A program made the position numbers and the translations under genes. Source: Streptomyces sp. CBMA152 (lineage in GTDB: Bacteria; Actinomycetota; Actinomycetes; Streptomycetales; Streptomycetaceae). Taken from it: a DNA stretch of 57,508 bases. Location of the stretch: NCBI RefSeq assembly GCF_014596475.1, contig NZ_MECJ01000020.1, positions 1 through 57,508 on the forward strand, written 5' to 3'. Below the pieces are notes generated by a model that ran no database searches, was not told the DNA's origin, and saw only the letters and a list, made by a program, of their open reading frames with translations. The first letter of the stretch is position 1. The number at the start of each line of letters is the position of its first letter. Below are positions 26,412 to 34,550 of this stretch, in pieces.

Positions 26412-27251
26412 CGCGTACTTCGGCCGTCCGCGAGCGCGTCCGCGAGTGCGACTTTTCGAGTTTCCTGACACCGCTGTCCCGTCGCAAGCGGTCTGGTCTG
26501 CACGCAGGGCCGCGGTCTGCGTCGACGCAGCGGCAGTGGCCCCGGGTAAGCGGGCTTCCGCAACCGGCCGCGGTCGCGTACGAGGCCGAAGGGGATCTGG
26601 GCGAGCTTCCGGCGCAGGCGGGGGTCCATCCGTGGTCTTCTCTCGTTCGCTCCCGAAGCCTGGCGGCCAGGGACCTGTGCCCACCACCGAGTGGAAGCGG
26701 TGCCTCGTGGAGTGCATGGCCGCTGCGCCTGGGAGGCACTCCGCTGGGCTCCGCCCATGTCAGAGCCCGCTTGCAGCCCTCGCCTGTAGGCGCTTCTCAA
26801 CAACCTGTCGGGGTAAGGGCTCAGCTGCTCAACCAAGTACGAGCTCGTGTGCCCAGCGGACGGCACTCGTCGCAAAGCCCAGGCCTACTATCTGTGCCGA
26901 GTGGGTCGGGGCGAGCTGCTTGGGGCGACCGGGCGGCGGAATCTTTCGCGGTGCGCCATCGGCGCGGCGGTTGGGGGTCGACTGGTCAGGCGAGTGCCGC
27001 GAGGGCCAGGGCAGGCGTCGACCCGCCATCACCCTCACCTGATGATTCGGCGGCGGTGCCCCTGCGCGCCCTGAACGCAGGGGCACCGGCACCGCTCAGA
27101 CCGTCCCCTACTGACCCGCTGTCCGAGCGGCACCCTGACGTGCGACCGATCTATCGGACAGACGGCACCCGCCGATCGGTGGGTGGTCAACTCCCTTGGC
27201 AAGTAATACGCTTCGCGCAAACCTGAGCCCGACTCATTCACGGGGGAACTG
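26412..27251. other. Stretch without a supported gene; end of a decayed gene
   Basis: No reading frame here shows a domain or credible start. The very end of a former plus-strand gene seems visible: PAITLT and a stop at 27040-27042, followed by a hairpin. The same order (KATITLS, stop, hairpin, shared downstream sequence) closes the pseudogene at 32045-32893. The promoter of the small peptide gene must lie in the last 100 bp. Confidence 0.45.
27055..27087. terminator. Hairpin terminator
   Basis: GGTGCCCCTGCG (27055-27066) and CGCAGGGGCACC (27076-27087) form a perfect 12-bp stem with a 9-nt loop, 12 bp after the putative stop at 27042. Confidence 0.6.
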
Positions 27252-27458
27252 ATGAGGCTTCGCGCTTCTGCCATGTTCGGTGCCGGTTTGCTCGTCGCTA
27301 TTTTGCTCTCCGCTAGCGGCGGGGGCAGCAGCGCCGACACCGCTCGTGCCGCGCAGGACGGACCCAAGTACTTCAACGTCAGCACGGACGCGTCCGCGAC
27401 GGAGTACGGCCTTCTGGCCACCCCGGACGCGACGGCCATCGAGTACGGCCTCCTGTAG
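27252..27458 (+). CDS. Small secreted peptide with a repeated EYGLL motif
   Basis: The 68-residue product has a signal peptide (MRLRASAMFGAGLLVAILLS, cleaved probably after TARAA) and a short mature part that ends DASATEYGLL, ATPDATAIEYGLL. The pentapeptide EYGLL occurs twice, the second time as the extreme C-terminus. GGGGGAACTG directly precedes ATG 27252. A strong hairpin follows the stop. There is no enzyme partner nearby, so a modified peptide is not indicated. A secreted signal or surface peptide is possible. I do not know a characterised family. Confidence 0.6.
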   Translation: MRLRASAMFGAGLLVAILLSASGGGSSADTARAAQDGPKYFNVSTDASATEYGLLATPDATAIEYGLL

Positions 27459-27473
27459 GCCACCACCCTGAGT

Positions 27474-27509
27474 GCGAGGCCAGGGGGACCCTGCTCGTCC
27501 TGGCCTCGC
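27474..27509. terminator. Hairpin terminator of the small peptide gene
   Basis: GCGAGGCCAGG (27474-27484) and CCTGGCCTCGC (27499-27509) form a perfect 11-bp stem, 16 bp after the stop codon. Confidence 0.7.
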
Positions 27510-28132
27510 CGCTCACCATCGCCTGGGTTGCCGCGGGCTCCGCCTACGGCCAGGACCCCCACCCCCGGCGCTTCCTCGAAGCACCGGCTCTTCCACGCCG
27601 TCGCCGGGCCAAGTACCAGCCACGGATCTTGAGGACGGCGTGGCGCTGGTGCGTCCGCAGCGGGCGCCGATGAGCAGGCGGCGGGCGCCTTTGACTGCAC
27701 CGGTAGCGATCGGCCACCCTGCAGCGAGTGCGGAGACCGCCTGGCCGCAGACCAGCTCGATCACGGCCTGGTCGCCTTCCGCTTGCCTGACGGGCCGCAC
27801 GCCACCACCACCGCCCTGACGAGGCATCAGCCAATTGCACTCCAAGAGATGCCCCTGACCAGGTCATATGGAGAACTGGAGTACTCACCCGCTCCGCCGA
27901 CCACCGCCAGCACCATACATGAGTGCCCCCCTTGTGCGACGCGGCCCAAGCTGCGAGTGGCGGGGCACTCATGTGAGGCCATGTCTTGGCGGTGGCTACC
28001 GGCGGGGACAACGTCGCCAAGGTGATGTGGGACGCCCGCAGTGTTGCCCAGTTCCTGAGCCTGGGGGGAGGGAGGAGCGCCACAACACACCTGTGCGAAA
28101 CTCCTGCGAGGGTGGTTCCAGGGGGAGGATTT
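27510..28132. other. Stretch without a supported gene
   Basis: Several frames are open on both strands but none has a ribosome binding site, domain or consistent codon pattern. The promoter of the next gene should be at the right end. Confidence 0.45.
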
Positions 28133-28675
28133 GTGCGTCCGATAAGGGTGGGGTTGGTGGCTGTCGCGGCAGCGGTCGCAGTGGCAGGGCTGTGCGGCGT
28201 TTTTGATCCGCCGAGGTCTTCCCCGCCCACTACCGACGACCTTGCTCCTCGCGCGCGTGCCCAGCGGTACGAGGAGCAGAAGAAGATCACCGCCAACATG
28301 AACTGGGCGGTCAAGCAGGAGTTCATGGCGGCAGGGCTCGACGTCGACGACGACCTGTTCCTGGCCAACCCGGTGAAGGCCACCTGCTCGCTCCACTTGC
28401 GCGTCATGTTCGACGAGGCGAAACGGCCCCGGCTGGCGAAGGCGTATGCCGCGCTGGAGGCGGACGGCTGGCGACCTGCCGCCGGCACGGCTCCGGGCAC
28501 GCCCAAATACCGCAAGGACAACTCCGCCACCGACAAGTCGAAGTACGCCAACGACAGGTGGCAGCTGACCGTCAGCCGCGAGCACGACTTCGACGAGCCC
28601 GGCAGCGACGTGGATTCCGACAGGCCGGGCACGTACCTCAACATCGTGGTCGACAACTGCACCCAGCAGACCTGA
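28133..28675 (+). CDS. Membrane-anchored or secreted hypothetical protein
   Basis: The 180-residue product starts MRPIRVGLVAVAAAVAVAGL, an uncleaved anchor or signal peptide, and has an outer domain with RARAQRYEEQKKITANMNWA, NPVKATCSLHLRVMFDEAKR and a C-terminal YLNIVVDNCTQ. It has two Cys in the outer domain, which could form a disulfide. A very good GGGGGAGG precedes the GTG at 28133. The fold is unknown to me. It stands alone between terminators. Confidence 0.68.
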   Translation: MRPIRVGLVAVAAAVAVAGLCGVFDPPRSSPPTTDDLAPRARAQRYEEQKKITANMNWAVKQEFMAAGLDVDDDLFLANPVKATCSLHLRVMFDEAKRPRLAKAYAALEADGWRPAAGTAPGTPKYRKDNSATDKSKYANDRWQLTVSREHDFDEPGSDVDSDRPGTYLNIVVDNCTQQT

Positions 28676-28844
28676 GCCACAGCGCGCCCCACACCACGAT
28701 GGTCCACGTTGTGACGACTTGGGTGCGGATCCGGGCTCGGGTGCGCCGATGCTCCGCACAACACCCCCTCGTCAACCACCTTCCGGCACCGGCCAAGCGA
28801 GCCGGTACCTGCCGCTGGCGAAGGGCAGAGAACACCCGGAAAAG

Positions 28845-28863
28845 GGTGACGTGATCTGTCACC
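28845..28863. promoter_or_regulatory. Palindromic operator in front of the SDR gene
   Basis: GGTGAC (28845-28850) and GTCACC (28858-28863) flank 7 nt. The symmetry extends imperfectly outward (AAAG... and ...CTTT). It ends 13 bp before the SDR start. The half-site GGTGAC is the unit of the long tandem array upstream of the convergent WYL regulator, which suggests that this regulator binds here. Confidence 0.6.
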
Positions 28864-28876
28864 TTTGGCGTGGACG

Positions 28877-29857
28877 ATGAACGATATGAGTAAGGACATC
28901 TCCCGCCAGGACGTTACCCAGAAGGCTGCCCAGGAGGGCTCGCTCACGGGCCGGATCGTGCTCGTGGCCGGGGCCACGCGCGGTGCCGGGCGTGCCCAGG
29001 CCGTCGAGCTCGGCCGCGCCGGGGCCGTCGTCTACGTCACCGGACGCACCACCCGTACGCAGGCGAGCGAGGTCGGCCGTACTACGGAGACCATCGAGGA
29101 GACCGCGGAACTCGTCACCGCGGCCGGCGGTACGGGCATCGCCGTCCCCACCGACCACCTCGACGAGAGCCAAGTCCGCGCCCTCGTCCGGAAGATCGAC
29201 CAGGAGCAGGGCCGGCTCGACGTCCTGGTCAACGACCTCTGGGGCGGCGAGCACCTCCTCGCCGCCTCGGTATTCGGCAAGAAGAGCTGGGAAACCCCGC
29301 TCGCCGACGGCCTGCGCATCCTGGACCTCGGAGCCCGCTCGCACGTGATTACGGCGGCGCTCATGCTGCCGCTCCTGATCCGCTCGGACGCCCCGTTGCA
29401 CGTGGAGGTCACCGACGGCACCGCGGTCTTCAATCGCCGCTACCGCGAGAACATGTACTACGACCTCGCCAAGAACGCCCCGATCCGGCTCGCTTTCGGG
29501 CTGGGCCAGGAGCTCGCGGAGTACGGGGGCACGGCGGTCGCCGTTTCGCCGGGGTTCCTGCGCTCGGAGCAGATGCTCGCCCACTTCGGCGTGGCCGAGG
29601 AGAACTGGCGGGACGCCGTCGCGCAGGAACCGACCTTCGCGATCGCCGAGTCCCCGTACTACCTCGCCCGCACGGTCGTGGCCCTGGCCGCCGACCCGGA
29701 CCGGGCCGGGCGCTGGAACGGCAAGTCCACCTCCAGCGCGGAACTCGCCAAGGCCTACGGTGTACAGGACGTGGACGGCAGCCAGCCGGACGCCTGGACA
29801 TACATCGAGGATGTCGTCCACGGCAGGAAGGACGCTTCGGCGGACGACTACCGCTGA
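28877..29857 (+). CDS. Short-chain dehydrogenase/reductase
   Basis: The product of 326 residues (323 if ATG 28886 is used) is an SDR with VLVAGATRGAGRAQAVELGR (TGxxxGxG-type cofactor loop), VYVTGRT, a DVLVNDLWGG segment (NNAG position) and YYDLAK as the YxxxK active site. It should be an NAD(P)H-dependent oxidoreductase on an unknown small carbonyl or alcohol. The length with an extended C-terminus (SSAELAKAYGVQDVDGSQPD) matches SDRs that sit beside WYL regulators. Its 3' end overlaps the convergent regulator by 10 nt. The GGTGAC palindrome in its promoter points to control by that regulator. Confidence 0.85.
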   Translation: MNDMSKDISRQDVTQKAAQEGSLTGRIVLVAGATRGAGRAQAVELGRAGAVVYVTGRTTRTQASEVGRTTETIEETAELVTAAGGTGIAVPTDHLDESQVRALVRKIDQEQGRLDVLVNDLWGGEHLLAASVFGKKSWETPLADGLRILDLGARSHVITAALMLPLLIRSDAPLHVEVTDGTAVFNRRYRENMYYDLAKNAPIRLAFGLGQELAEYGGTAVAVSPGFLRSEQMLAHFGVAEENWRDAVAQEPTFAIAESPYYLARTVVALAADPDRAGRWNGKSTSSAELAKAYGVQDVDGSQPDAWTYIEDVVHGRKDASADDYR

Positions 29858-30876
29858 TCCTCCGGTTGCCTCCCGTACAGGGCGGCGAGGGCCAGGGCGC
29901 GCTCGCGGAAGCGGGTGCGCAGGCCCGCCGGGGCCAGCACCTCCACGTCCGCGCCCAGGCTGGCCAACTGGTGGAAGGCGACGTCCTGCGACTCCGTCGG
30001 CAGGTCGAGCGTGACCAGACCGGCGGCATCCGGCCCGCTCGCACCGGCCAGCGCCTCCTCGACGGCGGCCGCGTCCGCCACGGCGGGCAGTCGGCGCAGA
30101 CCCTGCTCCGTCAGGCGCACGGTGACGGTCGTGCGCAACAGCGTCCGGGCGAACCCGGCCGCGTGGGTTTCCCAGTACGCGGCCAGGTCGAAAGCCGCAT
30201 CGCGTACGAACGGTTCCTCCGTGGCTGGAGTGAGTGCTGCGACGCGGTCGGCGCGGTAGGTACGCCAGGTCCCGTCGCGGTCCGCGCCCTCGCCCGGGAT
30301 CCGGCCCACGAGATACCAGACGCCCGCCTTCAGGACGAGCCCGTACGGCTCCACCACACGGGAGATCGTGGAAGGCTGCGCGCTGTCGCGGCCCGGCCGC
30401 GCGTAGGACAGCTCGACGGTGCGGTCGGACCACACGGCGCGGGCCAGCTCCGGCAGCAGCTGCGGTGTGGACGGCTCCCGGAACCAGGCGGGCGCATCGA
30501 GGTGGAACCGGCGTACTGACGACTCGGCCGCCGCCCGCACCGACGGGAGCAGACTGGCCGTCAGCTTCAGACGTGCGGCATCCGCCGCGTCCGACAACCC
30601 CAGGTCCTGTAGGGCCGTAGGCAGACCGGACAGGAACAACGTCTCCGCCTCGGTGGGGTGCAGAGTGGTGAGCCGGGTCCGGTAGCCCGGCGCCAGGGAG
30701 TAGCCGCCCACCCGGCCGCGCTCGGACCGGACCGGAATGCCGGCCTCCTGCAACGCCTGGACATCGCGGATCACGGTGCGCTCGGAGACGTCCAGCTCGC
30801 GGGCGAGCGAGGCGGCGGTCAGGCCGGGGTTCAACTGGAGGAGGAGGGCCATACGCATCAGCCGGGCAGCGCGCAT
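29848..30876 (-). CDS. WYL-domain regulator with N-terminal helix-turn-helix
   Basis: The 342-residue product starts with a DeoR-like/HTH_11 winged helix (MALLLQLNPGLTAASLAREL, DVSERTVIRDVQALQEAGIP, with the RGRVGGYSL wing). It continues with a WYL domain (about residues 140-230: RTVELSYARPG, VEPYGLVLKAGVWYLVGRI, YRADRVAAL) and a WCX-like C-terminal part. WYL proteins bind a ligand through the central domain and control nearby genes. It converges on the SDR. Immediately upstream of its ATG (13 bp) begins an array of 16 GGTGACCC units carrying the half-site of the SDR operator, so its own expression may depend on array length. Confidence 0.85.
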   Translation of the reverse strand: MRAARLMRMALLLQLNPGLTAASLARELDVSERTVIRDVQALQEAGIPVRSERGRVGGYSLAPGYRTRLTTLHPTEAETLFLSGLPTALQDLGLSDAADAARLKLTASLLPSVRAAAESSVRRFHLDAPAWFREPSTPQLLPELARAVWSDRTVELSYARPGRDSAQPSTISRVVEPYGLVLKAGVWYLVGRIPGEGADRDGTWRTYRADRVAALTPATEEPFVRDAAFDLAAYWETHAAGFARTLLRTTVTVRLTEQGLRRLPAVADAAAVEEALAGASGPDAAGLVTLDLPTESQDVAFHQLASLGADVEVLAPAGLRTRFRERALALAALYGRQPEDQR

Positions 30877-30888
30877 GGTCCCATGATC

Positions 30889-31015
30889 GGTGACCCGGTG
30901 ACCCGGTGACCCGGTGACCCGGTGACCCGGTGACCCGGTGACCCGGTGACCCGGTGACCCGGTGACCCGGTGACCCGGTGACCCGGTGACCCGGTGACCC
31001 GGTGACCCGGTGACC
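30889..31015. repeat. 15.9-copy tandem array of GGTGACCC
   Basis: Fifteen exact copies of the 8-bp unit GGTGACCC run from 30889 to 31008, followed by a 7-of-8 partial copy to 31015. The array fills the promoter and leader region of the WYL regulator. Eight is not a multiple of three, so it does not behave like a coding repeat. Perfect identity of the copies implies recent expansion by slippage. Confidence 0.95.
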
Positions 31016-31250
31016 GGCCTCGTGGCACAACCAAGGGCATACAGCCCGCAGCCTGCGACGGGCTTTCATGGCTCTGCGCGGTGAAAGCGGCCCGGACTCG
31101 TTGGCAACGGCCAAGTGGGGAGGGGCTTTTTGGTGTACGGAGTCGCTGACAAGCCTCCGTAGAGCGCTCAGTGCCCGACGTGGTGCATCCTGGCATTCGG
31201 GTCGAGAGGCAAATGTGGTTGTGTTCCGGTCACTTGGGGTTCTGGCTGCG

Positions 31251-31496
31251 TCAGGCGGGGGTGAGTGCGGCGTCGTTCTCGTCGCCCGTGAGGCAGGGCA
31301 GGACCTGGGCGATCACCGCCGTGGAGAGGTCGGCGGTCAGCAGGCAGCGGATGCGGCGTACCGATTCCACGTCGGCCTCGCTGAACACCCGGTAGCCGCT
31401 TGGGAGTCTTTTCGGTGCGAGCAGGCCCTGCTGCTCGTAGTAGCGCAGCAGCCGCTCGTGAACGCCGGTGCGCGTGACCATGTCCTTCATCCGCAT
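31251..31496 (-). CDS. MerR-family regulator, C-terminally short
   Basis: The 81-residue product has the MerR winged helix (MRMKDMVTRTGVHERLLRYY, EQQGLLAPKRLPSGYRVFSE, ADVESVRRIRCLL) but ends at VLPCLTGDENDAALTPA. Family members of this type run 40-60 residues further with a dimerisation helix, so it is probably truncated. A MerR-type promoter with its dyad lies just upstream and reads away from it into the patatin fragment, which was probably its target gene. Confidence 0.7.
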   Translation of the reverse strand: MRMKDMVTRTGVHERLLRYYEQQGLLAPKRLPSGYRVFSEADVESVRRIRCLLTADLSTAVIAQVLPCLTGDENDAALTPA

Positions 31497-31519
31497 GCAC
31501 GACCTGCTTCCTTGGCCGC

Positions 31520-31549
31520 TTGACTCTGACATTGGTGTCGGAGTTCAGC
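31520..31549 (+). promoter_or_regulatory. MerR-type promoter/operator
   Basis: TTGACT (31520-31525) serves as -35. The dyad CTCTGACA/TGTCGGAG (31524-31531, 31536-31543, one mismatch) lies in the long spacer. TTCAGC (31544-31549) at 18 nt is a weak -10 candidate. Overlong spacers carrying the dyad are the mark of MerR-activated promoters. Confidence 0.5.
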
Positions 31550-31598
31550 GTGCGGACTACGGGCTGCCAGGGGGCAGTTCACCGGGAAGGGAGCGGTG

Positions 31599-32048
31599 AT
31601 GTCCAGACACTCGACGGCTGTGGTGCTCGGCGGTGGCGGGTTGGCCGGCATCGGCTGGACCACGGGGGTGCTCGCCGCGCTGGAGGAACAGGAGGTCCTC
31701 CGCCTGGGTTCGGCCGACCGCGCGTACTCCTCCCGCCGCAACCGGCGCTACCTGCGCAGGCGCCAGGTCAAGCACACCATCCCCGAACGGAGATCCCAGC
31801 AGGCCAACCGCTGGCGCCGGGGCGGCCGGGGCGGCCGTCCCGGCGGCTTCGACCATGAACGGTACGCGCGCAGGAACGAGGTGGAACGCACCATCCCGGC
31901 GCTCAAGGGATTTCGTGCCGTGGCCACCCGCTACGAGACGCAGGCATATGTCTTTCACGGCACGATCCCCCCCCGCCAGTCTGTCCCCAGCCGTCCACGA
32001 CAACACGCTCCACCTCGTGAACTCCCTGTTCATGTGGCCACGGCATGA
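31599..32048 (+). pseudogene. Chimeric ORF: patatin N-terminus joined to an IS5-type transposase C-terminus
   Basis: From ATG 31599 (AAGGGAG 6 nt upstream) the first 37 residues are the start of a patatin-like phospholipase: MSRHSTAVVLGGGGLAGIGW, TTGVLAALEEQEVLRL, with the oxyanion GGGG loop. At about 31712 the sequence changes without a stop to ADRAYSSRRNRRYLRRRQVK, HTIPERR, RRNEVERTIPALKGFRAVAT and RYETQAYVFHG, the end of an IS5-family (IS427-like) transposase. The patatin Ser and Asp, and most of the transposase, are missing. The fusion stays in frame but can hardly be functional. Confidence 0.7.
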
Positions 32049-32893
32049 CGTCTTCGACGGCACCACCTGGACTGAAAAGGAGCTTCGTCAGCGAGAACGA
32101 CCGCTCGCGCCGCAGTGACGCCCTGGCCTCCTTCGACGGCAAATTCCACGCCGCCTACCCGTCCACCGAAAGCGACCAGCTGCGCCACACCACGTGGAGC
32201 GCGACCGACGGCTGGGCCGAGGCCACCAACCTTGCGGGCCGCGACTCCAACAACACCCGGCCCTGCTCGTCGCCAAGGACGGCCCCGAAGGCCAGCAGAG
32301 CGAGGCCCTGCTGCTGGTGCACGGAGGCATTGAGCGGTGCGTGGAGCCTGAGCCGCCCGCCCCGCGCACCACGAAACAGGTCATCGACCAAGGCAAGGCC
32401 GTGTACGGACCGTGGAAGAGCGACGAGGGCTGGGGCGGCCGGCCCCGGCTGCGCCACCGCACCGCCATCACCCCCGGCCGGCGCAACGGCAAGCAGGTCC
32501 TCACCCTGGGGTGGGAGGCCAAAGCCGAGTACTGCTGGGGCTTCTGGTACTACGACGACGACCGCGGCTGCCCGGAGCCCGCGCACGTAGGCAAGGTCCA
32601 GCTCCGGCTCAGGGACAGCCGCGGCGCCGCGCCCCACGGACGGGCCTTCGACTTCACCCCGGGCATCCCCGACGGCTCCGGCTACCTCCGCTTCGACGCT
32701 GTCATCGACCGGCCCGAGGCAGGCACCTACACCCTGTCCAGCCGGTCTGGCATCGAGAAGACCCGCGGTTACTACGACGACGCGAGCTACCGAACGCTGG
32801 TAACACCCCACCCGGACACAACGACGACAATCCTGACCGCTGGACCGAATTCACCATTAACACGCAATCCAAGGCCACCATCACCCTCAGCTG
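32045..32893 (+). pseudogene. Frameshifted gene for a repeat-containing, probably secreted protein
   Basis: Across three frames one reads FVSENDRSRRSDALASFDGK, FHAAYPSTESDQLRHTTWSA, DGWAEATNL, ALLLVHGGIE, YGPWKSDEGWGGRPRLRHRT, WGFWYYDDDRGCPEPAHVGK, DFTPGIPDGSGYLRFDAVID and finally FTINTQSKATITLS. The first part resembles beta-propeller-type lectin repeats (x-FDGK-x-H-x-x-Y...W). The second part is an unknown beta-rich domain. At least two frameshifts break it, near 32260 and 32800. No start remains because the IS fragment abuts it. Confidence 0.5.
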
Positions 32894-32904
32894 ACGGCAC
32901 ACAG

Positions 32905-32933
32905 GCCGGTGCCCTGAGCCCCAGGGCACCGGC
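32905..32933. terminator. Hairpin terminator
   Basis: GCCGGTGCCCTG (32905-32916) and CAGGGCACCGGC (32922-32933) form a perfect 12-bp stem with a 5-nt loop, directly after the stop of the preceding pseudogene. Confidence 0.65.
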
Positions 32934-33023
32934 ACAGGACCCTCCACCAGCCCGGAACAGCCGGGACGAGCAGCACCCCGACGCTCCACCGACCTATCGG
33001 ACATCCTCTAGCCCAGTCATACG

Positions 33024-33059
33024 ATGGGCGTCATCCCTGTCGACAGGGATGACGCCCAT
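33024..33059. terminator. 36-bp perfect palindrome, probable bidirectional terminator
   Basis: ATGGGCGTCATCCCTGTC (33024-33041) is followed at once by its exact reverse complement (33042-33059). It lies between the convergent pseudogene and the secreted-protein gene, 49 bp from the latter's stop. The zero-base spacer is unusual for a terminator, although a small loop forms when the centre stays unpaired. Confidence 0.6.
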
Positions 33060-33108
33060 AGCGTTTCAAGGGGGCAGGCTGTAGCCGCCGTCGGCGTGGT
33101 CGCGAAGG

Positions 33109-33576
33109 TCAGAAGATGATGCGCGGACTCTGCACGTTCATGTAGTACTGCACTCCGGAGCCGAAATCAGCCCAGAAGCCGACCTGCACCACCACCTGCC
33201 TACCGGTCTTGGGAAGGTCTATCGAGGGGTAGTTGTAGTAGTTGTTCCCGGAGAAGGCGGGGAGCCAGTGGCCGGTGCGCTTGTCGTAGCACCCGAAGTC
33301 GTACAGCCACTTCCCGGTGTCCGCGTCCACGAGCTGGGCACACGGGTCGGAGGGGAAGGTGTTGTTGGCTCCGATTCCCGCGATGATCTGGGAGCCGTTG
33401 CGGGCGATGCAGGCGTCTATGTTGGCGCCGCCCCAGTTCGCCCAGGAGTGGTTCGGCGTGTAGTCGGACCGGCAAGCAAATCCGCTCTCCGTTGCGGAAG
33501 CGGAGGGAGCCACCGTCACGATGCTGGCCAGGGCTGCCCCGAGCGCGGCCGATGTGGCGAGAATGCGTTTGAACAT
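33109..33576 (-). CDS. Small secreted protein of unknown function
   Basis: The 155-residue product has a Sec signal peptide (MFKRILATSAALGAALASIV, cleavage after ASA) and a mature domain with four Cys (GFACRSD, IDACIARNG, DPCAQLV, DFGCYDK), consistent with two disulfides. Other strings are NGSQIIAGIGANNTF and GRQVVVQVGFWADFGSGVQY. ATG 33576 is preceded by GAGGAG. The family is unknown to me. A nearly identical piece of a second member survives at 19145-19252, so it belongs to a family multiplied in this arm. Confidence 0.75.
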   Translation of the reverse strand: MFKRILATSAALGAALASIVTVAPSASATESGFACRSDYTPNHSWANWGGANIDACIARNGSQIIAGIGANNTFPSDPCAQLVDADTGKWLYDFGCYDKRTGHWLPAFSGNNYYNYPSIDLPKTGRQVVVQVGFWADFGSGVQYYMNVQSPRIIF

Positions 33577-33708
33577 GACGTCTCCTCTGTTCACGGACAT
33601 GCCCCCGCAGCCTGCACCTGGGGGTCGGCCCATAGGGGCTGTGCGGGCTGGTGGGATTGTTTCTTGGCGGGTCGTGGCCCGTTTGTGACGTGCTCGTCTC
33701 CCGCGGTC

Positions 33709-33826
33709 CGACACTGCCGGGACGCTGAGTTGTCCGTGCGGCCCTGGAGTGATCCATGCAGGTCAGCTCGGAGAAGGGGCCGGACAAGTAGAGTTGTCCG
33801 CGGACAGCAGACGGTTGGGCATGCAC
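33709..33826. repeat. Imperfect copy of the promoter of the HTH-ricin gene
   Basis: This stretch aligns along its whole length with 34551-34669: CGACACTGCCGGG, GCAGGTCAG, GAAGGGGCCGGACAAG, then TTGTCCGCGGACA and an ATG (33821) at the matching distance. After the ATG only a short unrelated frame follows. It is a direct repeat, about 840 bp from the working promoter. Confidence 0.7.
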
Positions 33827-34400
33827 AGATTGCACGGCCGTGGTGCTCTCACGAGGCTTAACCGAGTGCGGTGCACGACCAGTTCGTGCACCGGTTCCAT
33901 CGGGAGGAACCGCCCGCAGGGAGATCGCGGTGCGCCTGGCCACGGCAGTCTGTGGCTGGCCAGAAGCTTCGCCCCCCCCCGCACGTGCGGGGGGTACGGT
34001 CGGGTGTGCCCCGGCGTTCCGCTTGCGCGGGTCTTGAGAAGATCGGATCCCGTCCTCAGTACGAGGCGAAGCGGAACAGCTGAGTTGGGGTACTGGCCGT
34101 TCTGGTCCTGGCATCCGAAGTGGCGCAGGCCGATGTTGCTGCCGTCCACACACAGCCCCGTGGTCCCGCTCGTCACCCGGCGGGTGTAGACGGTCTGGAC
34201 GCCTTCGGTCTTCGCGGCACCGGGTCCGAGCGAGGACGTCGGTGCTCGCCGCCGCCTTGGGCGCGGACGTCGAAGCGGACGACGGCGTTCCCGTGGCGGC
34301 CATCGAGGTGCCGGCCCCGACGAGCCTCAGAGCGGACGCCGTGAAGACCGCGGCCGTGATCCGGGTCAGCCGTCCTGCGAGCGTGGTCGTTTTGTTCAAC
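33763..34400 (-). pseudogene. Secreted-protein gene with a frameshift
   Basis: A TTG at 34400 with GGAGGG upstream opens a frame with a signal peptide (LNKTTTLAGRLTRITAAVFT, ending TSMAATG) and an Ala/Ser-rich linker. Near 34220 the coding sense moves to another frame, which reads GAAKTEGVQTVYTRRVTSGT, TGLCVDGSNIGLRHFGCQDQ and NGQYPNSAVPLRL. A single indel would join them. The end after about 34050 looks degenerate, so the true 3' limit is unclear. It overlaps the copied promoter repeat. Confidence 0.5.
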
Positions 34401-34550
34401 GTCCCTCCTGCGGAGTCCAGTCGGCGTAGCTGCCGGGCCGGTGACGAGTGGGTCGCACGCGGGTCGTTTGCGCGATGCAATCGAGCCAACGGCAGGCCAT
34501 GCGCTGGACGGCACCGTAGAACGGGTGTTCCCTGGTGGCGTTCCGCGTCC

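Noticed and set aside
26412..27042. A coding gene in either strand
   Set aside because: Frames are open only because of GC content. No start with ribosome binding site or family motif was found, apart from a possible C-terminal scrap.
30889..31015. CRISPR array
   Set aside because: The units are 8 bp and directly adjacent, with no spacers. It is a simple tandem repeat.
28859..31114. A 751-codon frame on the minus strand with many HRVTGSPG repeats
   Set aside because: The repeats are the 8-bp GGTGACCC array read in three frames. The frame is antisense to the SDR gene and a shadow of the WYL gene.
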